Positions 41,291-55,060 of a stretch of DNA of 64,000 bases are shown one piece after another (positions within the stretch are counted from its first letter, which is position 1; the number at the start of each line of letters is the position of its first letter). This DNA is from Balanoglossus misakiensis (taxonomy: Eukaryota > Hemichordata), in the NCBI GenBank assembly GCA_040954595.2, contig CM082593.2, positions 9,610,001-9,674,000 of the forward strand, read 5' to 3'. A model generated the notes under the pieces. That model saw nothing but the letters and a program-made list of their open reading frames with translations, made no database searches and was not told the origin of the DNA. A program made the translations under genes and the position numbers.

Positions 41291-44200
41291 AAGAAAATCA
41301 TCCAAAAATAACCCATGACTTTTTTTTCCAAAAATGTGAAGAGACGTTGAACTTTCGCAAAGTCGAAATATTGTCATTTTGGACGATTTTCATGACTCAT
41401 GATTTTTTTTCAAAAAAGTGAAGAAATTTTGAACTTTCGCAAAGTCTAAAAATAGTCTTTTTTGGACGATTTTCATGAGCTATAACCCATGATTTTTTCT
41501 TCAAAAATGTGAAGAAAATTTGAACTTTCGCAAAGTCTAAAAATAGTCATTTTTGGACTATTTTCAGGACCTATAACCCATGATTTTCTTCAGAAAATGA
41601 TGAAATTTTGAAATTTCGCAAAGTCGAAAAATTGTCATTTTTGCATAATGTTCATGAGCTATAACCCATGATTTTTTTCTTTTGAAATTTCGCAAAGTAA
41701 CTCATGATTATTTCAAAAAATGAAGAAATTTTGAACTTTCGCAAAGACGAAAAATTGTCATTTTTAAATGATTTTCATGAGCTATAACGCATGATTTTAT
41801 TCTTCAAAAATGTGAAAAAAGTTTGAACTTTCGCAAAGTCGAAAAATACACATTTTTGGACAATTTTCATGAGCTGTAGCCCAAGAAAATTCGAACTTTC
41901 CCAAAGTCGATTTTTTTTTATTTTTGGATGATTTTCAAGAGCTCAAACCCATGATTTTTTTCCCAATAATGTGAAGAGATGTTGAACTTTCGCAAAGTCT
42001 AAAAGTAGTCATTTTTGGACGATTTTCAGGACCTATAACCCATTATTTTCTTCAAAAAATGAAGAAATTTTGAACTTTCGCAAAGACGAAAAATTTTTGA
42101 TTGATTTTCATGATCTATAACCCATGATTTTTTTCAAAAAGAGAAGAAATTTTGAAATTTCGCAAAGTCGATTTTTTTTATTATTAGGTGATATTTATGA
42201 CCCATTAATTTTTCAAAAAATGAAGAAATTTTGAACTTTCGCAAAGACAAAAAATTGTGATTTTTGGATGATTAAATGAGCTATAACGCATGATTTTTTT
42301 CTTCAAAAATGTGAAGAAATTTTGAACTTTCGCAATGTTGAAAAATTGTCATTTTTGGATGATTTTCATGATCTATAACCCATGATTTTTTTCAAAAAGT
42401 GAAGAAATTTTGAAATTTCGCAAAGTCGAAAAATTGTCATTTTTGGATGATGTTCACGAGCTATAACCCATGACTTTTTTCTTTTGAAATTTCGCAATTG
42501 AAATTTGACGATTTTCATGACCTATAACCCATGATTTTTTTTCAAGAAAACGAAGAAATTTCGAACTTTCGCAAAGTCGATTTTTTTATTTTTGGATGAT
42601 TTTCAAGAGCTCAAACCCATGATTTTTTCCCAATAATGTGAAGAGATGTTGAACTTTCGCAAAGTCTAAAAATAGTCATTTTTGGACGATTTTCAGGACC
42701 TATAACCCATGACTTTTTTCAAGAAAACGAAGAAATTTTGAACTATCGCAAAGTCAAAAAATTGTTATTTTTGGATGATTTTTAGGAGCTAAAACCCATG
42801 ATTTTTTTTCCAAAAATGTGAAGAGATGTTGGACTTTCGCAAAGTCGAAATATTGTCATTTTGGACGATTTTCATGACTCATGATTTTTTTTTCAAAAAA
42901 GTGAAGAAATTTTGAACTTTCGCAAAGACAAAAAATTGTCATTTTTGGATGATTAAATGAGCTATAACGCATGATTTTTTTCTTCAAAAATGTGAAGAAA
43001 TTTTGAACTTTCGCAATGTTGAAAAATTGTCATTTTTGGATGATTTTCATGAGCTATAACCCATGATTTTTTTCAAAAAGTGAAGAAATTTTGAAATTTC
43101 GCAAAGTCGAAAAATTGTCATTTTTGGATGATGTTCACGAGCTATAACCCATGACTTTTTTCTTTTGAAATTTCGCAATTGAAATTTGACGATTTTCATG
43201 ACCTATAACCCATGATTTTTTTTCAAGAAAACGAAGAAATTTCGAACTTTCGCAAAGTCGATTTTTTTATTTTTGGATGATTTTCAAGAGCTCAAACCCA
43301 TGATTTTTTCCCAATAATGTGAAGAGATGTTGAACTTTCGCAAAGTCTAAAAATAGTCATTTTTGGACGATTTTCAGGACCTATAACCCATGACTTTTTT
43401 CAAGAAAACGAAGAAATTTTGAACTATCGCAAAGTCAAAAAATTGTTATTTTTGGATGATTTTTAGGAGCTAAAACCCATGATTTTTTTTCCAAAAATGT
43501 GAAGAGATGTTGGACTTTCGCAAAGTCGAAATATTGTCATTTTGGACGATTTTCATGACTCATGATTTTTTTTTCAAAAAAGTGAAGAAATTTTGAACTT
43601 TCGCAAAGACAAAAAATTGTCATTTTTGGATGATTAAATGAGCTATAACGCATGATTTTTTTCTTCAAAAATGTGAAGAAATTTTGAACTTTCGCAATGT
43701 TGAAAAATTGTCATTTTTGGATGATTTTCATGAGCTATAACCCATGATTTTTTTCAAAAAGTGAAGAAATTTTGAACTTTAGCAATGTTGAAAAATTGTC
43801 ATTTTTGGATGATTTTCATGAGCTATAACCCATGACTTTTTTCTTTTTTCAAAAAAGTGAAGAAATTTTGAACTTTCGCAAAGTCTAAAAATAGTCTTTT
43901 TTGGACGATTTTCATGAGCTATAACTCATGATTTTTTTTCAAAAAAGTGAAGAAATTTAGAAATTTCGCAAAGTCGAAAAATCGTCATTTTTGGATGATG
44001 TTCATGAGCTATAACCCATGATTTTTTTCTTCAAAAATGTGAAGCAAATTTGAACTTTCGCAATGTGTGGAAAAATAGTCATTTTTGGACGATTTTCAGG
44101 ACCTATAACCCATGATTTTCTTCAGAAAATGAAGAAATTTTGAACTTTCGCAAAGACAAAAAAATGTCATTTGTGGATGATTTTCATGAGCTATAACCCA

Positions 44201-44434
44201 TGATTTTTTTCAAAAAGTGAAGAAATTTTGAAATTTCGCAAAGTCGAAAAATTGTCATTTTTGGACGATTTTCATGACCTATAACCCATAATTTTTTTCT
44301 TAAAAAATGTGAAGAAATTTTAAACTTTCGCAAAGTCGAAAAATTGTCATTTTTGGACGATTTTCATGACCTATAACCCATGATTTTTTTCAAGAAAACG
44401 AAGAAATTTCGAACTTTCAGAAAAGTCGATTTTT
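41291..44434 (+). repeat. Satellite block 7, with a 681-bp higher-order repeat
   Basis: ~88-bp monomers, same orientation. Between about 42,235 and 43,790 a 681-bp block recurs: GATTAAATGAGC at 42,270, 42,951 and 43,632, and the segment CTTTTGAAATTTCGCAATTG at 42,481 and 43,162. No gene. Confidence 0.9.
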
Positions 44435-46337
44435 AGCTCGGCTGTCACTTGTGTCAGCTGAGCTGTAGCAGTAGGTTGATTAGTGTCCGTCCATCGTCCG
44501 TCGTCTGTCGTCCGTCGTCCGTCGTCCATCAACTTTTGGTATTTCAATCTTCTTCTTTAAAACAACTTGGCATATTTAGCTGAAATTTGGTTGGAATGTG
44601 TGTTATGGTGCCCTTCACTGATTTTGTTAATTTGGACTTGGTGGGGTCATGAATATGCAAATTAGATCTAAAAATAGAATTTTTGGTAAAAATCTTCTTC
44701 TCCACAACTACATGTACAATGGAGCTGAAATTTGGTAGGAATGTGTGTTATGGGGCCCCTACCTGATTTTGTAAATTTGGATTTGATGGGGTCATTAATA
44801 TGCAAATTAGATCTAAAAATAGAATTTTTGGTAAACATCTTCTTCTCCACAACTACATGTACAATGGAGCTGAAATTTGGTAGGAATGTGTGTTATGGGG
44901 CCCCTACCTGATTTTGTAAATTTGGATTTGATGGGATCATTAATATGCAAATTAGATCTAAAAATAGAATTTTTGGTAAAAAATATTTTTCTCCATAACT
45001 ACATGTACGATAGAGCTGAAATTTGGTAGGAATGTGTGTTATGGTGTCCCTACCTGATTTTGTTAATTTGGATTTGATGGGGTCATCAATATGCAAATTA
45101 GATCTAAAAATAGAATTTTATGGGGTCAAAAAAATTTGCCCAAATTTTTGGTGACCTCAGATGACCTTTGACCTACTTTCCTATATCTCGGCATACAGAG
45201 CAGGTACAGACTTGGCGTTTTGAGGGTTGGGGCTAAAATTTAAAAGCCGAAATGGGGGTCACCTGTGACACCTGCATATCTCATTAATTATGCACATACC
45301 TAATTCTAGGCTAACCAATAGGGCTATAGGTTTTGTTTTTGTTGAACATGGACAAGTATGGGGTCAAAATTTCTTGCCCAAATTTTTGGTGACCTTAGGT
45401 GACCTTTGACCTACTTTACCATATCTCTGTATCCAGAGCAGGTACAGCCTTGGTATTTAGAAGGATGGAACTCCTAATGGAGTCTTACACTTTGCCTCAT
45501 TAATTATGTGCATACCTAATTCTAGGCGAACCAATAAGGCTAGAGGTCTGGTTTTTGTTGGACCTGGATTAGTAAGGGTCAAAATTTCTTGCCCAAATTT
45601 TGGGTGACCTTAGGTGACCTTTGACCTACTTTACCATATCTTGGTATCCAGAGCAGGTACAGCCTTGGTATTTGGAGGGATGGAACTCCTAATGGAGTCT
45701 TACACTTTACCTCATTAATATGTGCATACCTAATTCTAGGCGAACCAATAAGGCTAGAGGTCTGGTTTTTGTTGGACCTGGATAAGTATAGGGTCAAAAT
45801 TTCTTGCCCAAATTTTGGTGACCTTTGACATTCTTCTGCATAACTCGGCACCCAGAGTAGGTACAGTACGGATGGGACCAAAATAAGAAACCAAATTTAA
45901 AGGTCACCTGTGACACCTACTTAACTCATTAATTATGAGCATACCTAATTCCAGGCTAACTAATAGGGGTTGAGGTTTCGTTCTTGTGGGACATGGACCA
46001 GTATAGGGTCAAAATTATTACCCAAATTTCTGGTGACCTCACATGACCTTTGATGTAAATATGACGGAAATGCGAAATACTACATAAATTAAAAGTCTGC
46101 TGACTTTATATTTGGTAAGAATAAGCACACACCTGTAATGATTACCGCTATGTGCTATGTGCAATGTTGGCTTGTGCCCGCTATTGCTACTTGGCAGCTA
46201 TATTGATGTCTATGTTTGGTTTTGTTTAATAGAATACAATTGTTATAAATTAAAACCTATGGTATTCTGTATTCATATCATTGCCCAGGTTACACTGTTA
46301 AAGTCAGCAAAGCTCTTTTGACCAATAGGTCACTTGT
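44435..46337 (-). mobile_element. Pearl/CvA-like (Helentron-type) non-autonomous element
   Basis: Hairpin AGCTCGGCTG...CAGCTGAGCT at 44,435-44,464, then a (GTCC/GTCGTCC) tract (about 44,487-44,530; ACGG-type on the other strand), then about three and a half core repeats of 145 bp (TAGAATTTT at 44,675, 44,820, 44,965 and 45,111). From about 45,120 to 46,050 there are diverged units of the 239-bp family, then a unique end reaching AATAGGTCACTTG. Hairpin, ACGG microsatellite and core repeats of ~145-160 bp are the described make-up of pearl and CvA elements in bivalves. The attached 239-family units suggest a composite. Non-coding. Confidence 0.6.
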
Positions 46338-48108
46338 TTTTATTTTTGGATGATTTTCAAGAGCTCAAACCCATGATTTTTTTCCCAATAATGTGAAGAG
46401 ATGTTGAACTTTCGCAAAGTCTAAAAATAATCATTTTTGGACGATTTTCAGGACCTATAACCAATGACTTTTTTCAAAAATGTGAAGAAAATTTGATCTT
46501 TCGCAATGTGGAAAAATTGTTATTTTTGGATGATTTTCATTAGCTATAACCCATGATTTTTTTCAAAAAAGGGAAGAAATTTTGAACTTTCGCAAAGTCG
46601 AATAAATTTTATTTTTGGACGATTTTCATGAGCTGTAACTCATGATTTTTTTCAAAAAATGAAGAAATTTTGAACTTTCGCAATGTGGAAAAATTGTCAT
46701 TTTTGGATGATTTTCATTAGCTATAACCCATGATTTTTTTCAAAAAAGGGAAGAAATTTTGAACTTTCGCAAAGTCGAAAATTTTTTATTTTTGGACGAT
46801 TTTCATGATTTTTTTCAAAAAATTAAGAAATTTTGAAATTTCGCATAGTTGAAAAATTGTATTTTTGAGATGATTTTCATAAGCTATAACGCATGATTTT
46901 TTTCAAAAATGTGAAGAAATTTTCAAATTTCGCAAAGTCGAAAAATTGTCATTTTTGGACGATTTTCATGAGCTGTAACTCATGATTTTTTTCAAAAAAT
47001 GAAGAAATTTTGAACTTTCGCAGTGTGGAAAAATTGTATTTTTTTGATGATTTTCATAAGCTATAACGCATGATTTTTTTCAAAAATGTGAAGAAATTTT
47101 GAAATTTCGCAAAGTCGAAAAATTGTCATTTTTGGACGATTTTCATGAGCTGTAACTCATGATTTTTTTCAAAAAATGAAGAAATTTTGAACTTTCGCAA
47201 TGAGGAAAAATTGTACCTTTTGATGATTTTCATAAGCTATAACCCATGATTTTTTTCAAAAAGTGAAGAAATTTTGAAATTTCGCAAAGTCGAAAAAATT
47301 GTTATGTTTGGGTGATTTTCATGACCCATGATTTTTTTCAAAAAATGAAGAAATTTTGAACTTTCGCAATGTGGAAAAATTGTCATTTTTGGATGATTTT
47401 CATGAGCTATAACGCATGATTTTTTTCTTCAAAAATGTGAAAAAATGTTGAACGTTCGCAATGTTGAAAAATTGTCATTTTGGGATGATGTTCATGGGCT
47501 ATAACCCTTGATTTTTTTTCTTCAAAAATGTAAAGAAAATTTGAACTTTCGCAATGTGGAAAAATTGTCATTTTTGGATGATTTTCATTAGCTATAACCC
47601 ATGATTTTTTTTCAAAAAAGTGAAGAAATTTTGAACTTTCGCAAAGTCTAAAAATAGTCATTTTTGGACTATTTTCAGGACCTATAACCCATGATTTTCT
47701 TCAGAAAATGATGAAATTTTGAAATTTCGCATAGTCGAATTTTTTTTTATTTTAGGTGATATTAATGACCCATGATTTTTTCAAAAAAGTGAAGAAATGT
47801 TGAAATTTCGCAAAGTCGAAAAATTGTCATTTTTGCATAATGTTCATGAGCTATAACCCATGATTTTTTTCTTTTGAAATTTCGCAAAGTAACTCATGAT
47901 TTTTTCAAAAAATGAAGAAATTTTGAACTTTCGCAAAGACGAAAAATTGTCATTTTTAAATGATTTTCATGAGCTATAACGCATGATTTTTTTCTTCAAA
48001 AATGTGAAAAAAGATTGAACTTTCGCAAAGTCGAAAAATACACATTTTTGGACAATTTTCATGAGCTGTAGCCCAAGAAATTTCGAACTTTCGCAAAGTC
48101 GATTTTTT
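46338..48108 (+). repeat. Satellite block 8
   Basis: ~88-bp monomers, same orientation, running into the hairpin end of the next 239-bp-unit element. Confidence 0.9.
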
Positions 48109-49383
48109 AGGTCCCATTGGTATAGGCCTATATACCATGGGACCTTATGGGATGGGTTACGTCTGTGTGTATGTATGGATGGATGGATGTATGTATGGAT
48201 GTATGTCTGTATGTCCGTCCACATCAAAAACTTAAAAACCGCTGCGCGTATCACCTCAATATGTGGTGTGTAGGTGCAGGCAGGGCTGTAGATGGGAGTT
48301 TGTCCAAACGAAGTTGCCAGGCCCAAAAATATGCAAATTAGCTGGAAAAATGTGAAATTTATCAAAACTCTGTAAGTCAACAACTACTCGTCAGATTGCT
48401 TTAAAAATTGGTATGCATGTACCTTATGTCAACCTCACATCGACCTGTAAGTGTTAAGTTGATATCATGGATGTTTTATTTTTTATGAATTTTTTAGTAT
48501 TTTTATTAAATTTATACCTTTACTTATACCTCTATGGTTAAGCTATGTCCACGTCTTATTTTGGAATTCTGGTCTGTGCAATAGTCCTGTACAGTGACTG
48601 TCTATTGGTCAGTGAGCACAATGGGGCCAAAATAAAAGGCAAATTTTTGGGCTCACCTGTAACACCTGCTTAACACATTAATTATGTGCATACCTAATTC
48701 CGGGCTAACTAACAGGGCTAGAGGTTTCGTTCTAGTGGGACATGGACCAGTATAGGGTCAAAATTTCTTGCCAAAATTTTGGGTGACCTCAGGTGACCTT
48801 TGACCTACTTTCCAATATCTCGGCATCCAGAGCAGGTACAGACTTGGCGTTTGGAGGGTTGGGACTAAAATTGAAAAGCCAAAATTGGGGGTCACCTGTG
48901 ACACCTGCATATCTCATTAATTATGTGCATACCTAATTCCAGGCTAACCAATAAGGCTATAGGTTTGGTTTTTGTTGAACATGGACCAGTAAAGGATCAA
49001 AATTTCTTGCCCAAATTTTGCATGACCTCAGGTGACCTTTGACCTACTTTATCATATCTTGGCATCCAGAGCAGGTACAGACTTGGCGTTTGGAGGGTTG
49101 GGACTAAAATTGAAAAGCCAAAATTGGGGGTCACCTGTGACACCTGCATATCTCATTAATTATGTGCATACCTAATTCCAGGCTAACCAATAAGGCTATA
49201 GGTTTGGTTTTTGTTGAACATGGACCAGTAAAGGGTCAAAATTTCTTGCCCAAATTTTGCATGACCTCAGGTGACCTTTGACCTACTTTTCCATATCTTG
49301 GCATCCATAGCAGATATGCTTATTGCTATGTTGCTATGTGCTATGTCCTTAAATGGGACCACAGTGTCCTTGACGCTATTTTT
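48109..49383 (+). mobile_element. 239-bp-unit element with hairpin (copy in unit 1)
   Basis: Hairpin AGGTCCCATTGG...CCATGGGACCT, GGAT/GTAT tetranucleotide tract (48,170-48,222), about 400 bp of unique sequence, about three core units and the end GTGTCCTTGACGCTATTTTT. Opposite in orientation to the copies at 22.4 and 29.0 kb. Non-coding. Confidence 0.75.
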
Positions 49384-50927
49384 TAAATTTTTGGATGATT
49401 TTCAAGAGCTCAAACCCATGATTTTTTTCCCAATAATGTGAAGAGATGTTGAACTTTCGCAAAGTCTAAAAGTAGTCATTTTTGGACGATTTTCAGGACC
49501 TATAACCCATTATTTTCTTCAAAAAATGAAGAAATTTTGAACTTTCGCAAAGACGAAAAATTGTCATTTTTGGATGATTTTCATGAGCTATAACGCATGA
49601 TTTTTTTCTTCAAAAATGTGAAAAAATGTTGAACGTTCGCAATGTTGAAAAATTGTCATTTTGGGATGATGTTCATGGGCTATAACCCTTGATTTTTTTT
49701 CTTCAAAAATGTGAAGAAATTTTGAACTTTCGCAAAGATGAAAAATTGTCATTTTTGGATGATTTTCATGATCTATAACGCATGATTTTTTCCTTAAAAA
49801 ATGTGAAGAAATTTTGAACTTTCGCAATGTGGAAAAATTTTCATTTTTGGATGATTTTCATGATCTATAACCCATGATTTTTTTCTTCAAAACTGTGAAG
49901 AAATTTTGAACTTTCGCATAATCGAAAAATACTCTTTTTTGGGTGATTTTCATGAGCTGTTACTCATGATTTTTTCAAAAATGAAGAAATTTTGAACTTT
50001 CGCAAAGACGAAAAATTGTCATTTTCTGGATGATTTTCATGAGCTATAACGCATGATTTTTTTCTTCAAAAATGTAAAGAAAATTTGAACTTTCGCAATA
50101 TGAAAAAATTGTCATTTATTGATGATTTGCATTAGCTATAACCCATGATTTTCTTCAAAAATTTGAAGAAAATTTGATAATTCGCAATGTGGAAAAATTG
50201 TCATTTATGGATGATTTTCATTAGCTATAACCCATGATTTTTTTCAAAAAAGGGAAGAAATTTTGAACTTTCGCAAAGTCGAACATTTTTCATTTTCGGA
50301 CGATTTTCATTAGCTGTAACTCATGATTTTTTTCAAAAAATTAAGAAATTTTGAAATTTCGCAAAGTTGAAAAATTGTATTTTTGAGATGATATTCATAA
50401 GCTATAACGCATGATTTTTTTCAAAAATGTGAAGAAATTTTGAAATTTCGCAGAGTCGAAAAATTGTCATTTTTGGACGATTTTCATGAGCTATAACCCA
50501 TGATTTTTTCTTCAAAAATGTGAAGAAAATTTGAACTTTCGCAAAGTCTAAAAATAGTCATTTTTGGACTATTTTCAGGACCTATAACCCATGATTTTCT
50601 TCAGAAAATGATGAAATTTTGAAATTTCGCAAAGTCGAAAAATTGTCATTTTTGCATAATGTTCATGAGCTATAACCCATGATTTTTTTCTTTTGAAATT
50701 TCGCAAAGTAACTCATGATTTTTTCAAAAAATGAAGAAATTTTGAACTTTCGCAAAGACGAAAAATTGTCATTTTTAAATGATTTTCATGAGCTATAACG
50801 CATGATTTTTTTCTTCAAAAATGTGAAAAAAGATTGAACTTTCGCAAAGTCGAAAAATACACATTTTTGGACAATTTTCATGAGCTGTAGCCCAAGAAAT
50901 TTCGAACTTTCGCAAAGTCGATTTTTT
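49384..50927 (+). repeat. Satellite block 9
   Basis: ~88-bp monomers, same orientation; repeated at 52,203-53,746. Confidence 0.9.
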
Positions 50928-52202
50928 AGGTCCCATTGGTATAGGCCTATATACCATGGGACCTTATGGGATGGGTTACGTCTGTGTGTATGTATGGATG
51001 GATGGATGTATGTATGGATGTATGTCTGTATGTCCGTCCACATCAAAAACTTAAAAACCGCTGCGCGTATCACCTCAATATGTGGTGTGTAGGTGCAGGC
51101 AGGGCTGTAGATGGGAGTTTGTCCAAACGAAGTTGCCAGGCCCAAAAATATGCAAATTAGCTGGAAAAATGTGACATTTATCAAAACTCTGTAAGTCAAC
51201 AACTACTCGTCAGATTGCTTTAAAAATTGGTATGCATGTACCTTATGTCAACCTCACATCGACCTGTAAGTGTTAAGTTGATATCATGGATGTTTTATTT
51301 TTTATGAATTTTTTAGTATTTTTATTAAATTTATACCTTTACTTATACCTCTATGGTTAAGCTATGTCCACGTCTTATTTTGGAATTCTGGTCTGTGCAA
51401 TAGTCCTGTACAGTGACTGTCTATTGGTCAGTGAGCACAATGGGGCCAAAATAAAAGGCAAATTTTTGGGCTCACCTGTAACACCTGCTTAACACATTAA
51501 TTATGTGCATACCTAATTCCGGGCTAACTAACAGGGCTAGAGGTTTCGTTCTAGTGGGACATGGACCAGTATAGGGTCAAAATTTCTTGCCAAAATTTTG
51601 GGTGACCTCAGGTGACCTTTGACCTACTTTCCAATATCTCGGCATCCAGAGCAGGTACAGACTTGGCGTTTGGAGGGTTGGGACTAAAATTGAAAAGCCA
51701 AAATTGGGGGTCACCTGTGACACCTGCATATCTCATTAATTATGTGCATACCTAATTCCAGGCTAACCAATAAGGCTATAGGTTTGGTTTTTGTTGAACA
51801 TGGACCAGTAAAGGATCAAAATTTCTTGCCCAAATTTTGCATGACCTCAGGTGACCTTTGACCTACTTTATCATATCTTGGCATCCAGAGCAGGTACAGA
51901 CTTGGCGTTTGGAGGGTTGGGACTAAAATTGAAAAGCCAAAATTGGGGGTCACCTGTGACACCTGCATATCTCATTAATTATGTGCATACCTAATTCCAG
52001 GCTAACCAATAAGGCTATAGGTTTGGTTTTTGTTGAACATGGACCAGTAAAGGGTCAAAATTTCTTGCCCAAATTTTGCATGACCTCAGGTGACCTTTGA
52101 CCTACTTTTCCATATCTTGGCATCCATAGCAGATATGCTTATTGCTATGTTGCTATGTGCTATGTCCTTAAATGGGACCACAGTGTCCTTGACGCTATTT
52201 TT
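50928..52202 (+). mobile_element. 239-bp-unit element (copy in unit 2)
   Basis: A near-identical copy of 48,109-49,383, made by the 2,819-bp duplication. Confidence 0.75.
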
Positions 52203-53746
52203 TAAATTTTTGGATGATTTTCAAGAGCTCAAACCCATGATTTTTTTCCCAATAATGTGAAGAGATGTTGAACTTTCGCAAAGTCTAAAAGTAGTCATTT
52301 TTGGACGATTTTCAGGACCTATAACCCATTATTTTCTTCAAAAAATGAAGAAATTTTGAACTTTCGCAAAGACGAAAAATTGTCATTTTTGGATGATTTT
52401 CATGAGCTATAACGCATGATTTTTTTCTTCAAAAATGTGAAAAAATGTTGAACGTTCGCAATGTTGAAAAATTGTCATTTTGGGATGATGTTCATGGGCT
52501 ATAACCCTTGATTTTTTTTCTTCAAAAATGTGAAGAAATTTTGAACTTTCGCAAAGATGAAAAATTGTCATTTTTGGATGATTTTCATGATCTATAACGC
52601 ATGATTTTTTCCTTAAAAAATGTGAAGAAATTTTGAACTTTCGCAATGTGGAAAAATTTTCATTTTTGGATGATTTTCATGATCTATAACCCATGATTTT
52701 TTTCTTCAAAACTGTGAAGAAATTTTGAACTTTCGCATAATCGAAAAATACTCTTTTTTGGGTGATTTTCATGAGCTGTTACTCATGATTTTTTCAAAAA
52801 TGAAGAAATTTTGAACTTTCGCAAAGACGAAAAATTGTCATTTTCTGGATGATTTTCATGAGCTATAACGCATGATTTTTTTCTTCAAAAATGTAAAGAA
52901 AATTTGAACTTTCGCAATATGAAAAAATTGTCATTTATTGATGATTTGCATTAGCTATAACCCATGATTTTCTTCAAAAATTTGAAGAAAATTTGATAAT
53001 TCGCAATGTGGAAAAATTGTCATTTATGGATGATTTTCATTAGCTATAACCCATGATTTTTTTCAAAAAAGGGAAGAAATTTTGAACTTTCGCAAAGTCG
53101 AACATTTTTCATTTTCGGACGATTTTCATTAGCTGTAACTCATGATTTTTTTCAAAAAATTAAGAAATTTTGAAATTTCGCAAAGTTGAAAAATTGTATT
53201 TTTGAGATGATATTCATAAGCTATAACGCATGATTTTTTTCAAAAATGTGAAGAAATTTTGAAATTTCGCAGAGTCGAAAAATTGTCATTTTTGGACGAT
53301 TTTCATGAGCTATAACCCATGATTTTTTCTTCAAAAATGTGAAGAAAATTTGAACTTTCGCAAAGTCTAAAAATAGTCATTTTTGGACTATTTTCAGGAC
53401 CTATAACCCATGATTTTCTTCAGAAAATGATGAAATTTTGAAATTTCGCAAAGTCGAAAAATTGTCATTTTTGCATAATGTTCATGAGCTATAACCCATG
53501 ATTTTTTTCTTTTGAAATTTCGCAAAGTAACTCATGATTTTTTCAAAAAATGAAGAAATTTTGAACTTTCGCAAAGACGAAAAATTGTCATTTTTAAATG
53601 ATTTTCATGAGCTATAACGCATGATTTTTTTCTTCAAAAATGTGAAAAAAGATTGAACTTTCGCAAAGTCGAAAAATACACATTTTTGGACAATTTTCAT
53701 GAGCTGTAGCCCAAGAAATTTCGAACTTTCGCAAAGTCGATTTTTT
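52203..53746 (+). repeat. Satellite block 10
   Basis: A near-identical copy of block 9. Confidence 0.9.
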
Positions 53747-54245
53747 AGGTCCCATTGGTATAGGCCTATATACCATGGGACCTTATGGGATGGGTTACGT
53801 CTGTGTGTATGTATGGATGGATGGATGTATGTATGGATGTATGTCTGTATGTCCGTCCACATCAAAAACTTAAAAACCGCTGCGCGTATCACCTCAATAT
53901 GTGGTGTGTAGGTGCAGGCAGGGCTGTAGATGGGAGTTTGTCCAAACGAAGTTGCCAGGCCCAAAAATATGCAAATTAGCTGGAAAAATGTGAAATTTAT
54001 CAAAACTCTGTAAGTCAACAACTACTCGTCAGATTGCTTTAAAAATTGGTATGCATGTACCTTATGTCAACCTCACATCGACCTGTAAGTGTTAAGTTGA
54101 TATCATGGATGTTTTATTTTTTATGAATTTTTTAGTATTTTTATTAAATTTATACCTTTACTTATACCTCTATGGTTAAGCTATGTCCACGTCTTATTTT
54201 GGAATTCTGGTCTGTGCAATAGTCCTGTACAGTGACTGTCTATTT
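53747..54245 (+). mobile_element. 239-bp-unit element, truncated (copy in unit 3)
   Basis: Hairpin, microsatellite and unique segment as in the other copies. It is cut at GTGACTGTCTATT (54,245), before the core units, by a deletion that joins it to satellite. Confidence 0.75.
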
Positions 54246-55060
54246 GTCATTTTTGGATGATTTTCATGATCTATAACGCATGATTTTTTCCTTAAAAAAT
54301 GTGAAGAAATTTTGAACTTTCGCAATGTGGAAAAATTGTCATTTTTGGATGATTTTCATGATCTATAACCCATGATTTTTTTCTTCAAAACTGTGAAGAA
54401 ATTTTGAACTTTCGCATAATCGAAAAATACTCTTTTTTGGGTGATTTTCATGAGCTGTTACTCATGATTTTTTCAAAAATGAAGAAATTTTGAACTTTCG
54501 CAAAGACGAAAAATTGTCATTTTCTGGATGATTTTCATGAGCTATAACGCATGATTTTTTTCTTCAAAAATGTAAAGAAAATTTGAACTTTCGCAATATG
54601 AAAAAATTGTCATTTATTGATGATTTGCATTAGCTATAACCCATGATTTTCTTCAAAAATTTGAAGAAAATTTGATAATTCGCAATGTGGAAAAATTGTC
54701 ATTTATGGATGATTTTCATTAGCTATAACCCATGATTTTTTTCAAAAAAGGGAAGAAATTTTGAACTTTCGCAAAGTCGAACATTTTTCATTTTCGGACG
54801 ATTTTCATTAGCTGTAACTCATGATTTTTTTCAAAAAATTAAGAAATTTTGAAATTTCGCAAAGTTGAAAAATTGTATTTTTGAGATGATTTTCATAAGC
54901 TATAACGCATGATTTTTTTCAAAAATGTGAAGAAATTTTGAAATTTCGCAGAGTCGAAAAATTGTCATTTTTGGACGATTTTCATGAGCTGTAACTCATG
55001 ATTTTTTTCAAAAAATGAAGAAATTTTGAACTTTCGCAATGTGGAAAAATTGTATTTTTT
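54246..55060 (+). repeat. Satellite block 11
   Basis: ~88-bp monomers equivalent to about 49,742-50,480 of unit 1. Confidence 0.9.

Larger units (their letters stand above)
47805..54245. repeat. 2,819-bp tandem segmental duplication, about 2.3 copies
   Basis: Each unit contains one complete 239-bp-unit element plus about 1.54 kb of satellite. Hairpin starts are at 48,109 and 50,928, exactly 2,819 bp apart, with the third at 53,747. The first two units are almost identical (for example GTGAAATTT versus GTGACATTT near 48,352/51,171). The third stops after about 800 bp, at 54,245, where it jumps to satellite equivalent to 49,742. Confidence 0.9.

Noticed and set aside
48061-48383. Frames of 64-138 codons recurring at 50.8 and 53.6 kb with Met/Tyr/Trp- or Tyr/Ile/His-rich runs
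   Set aside because: They read through the GGAT/GTAT microsatellite and hairpin of the 239-bp-unit element on both strands; repetition comes from the 2,819-bp duplication.
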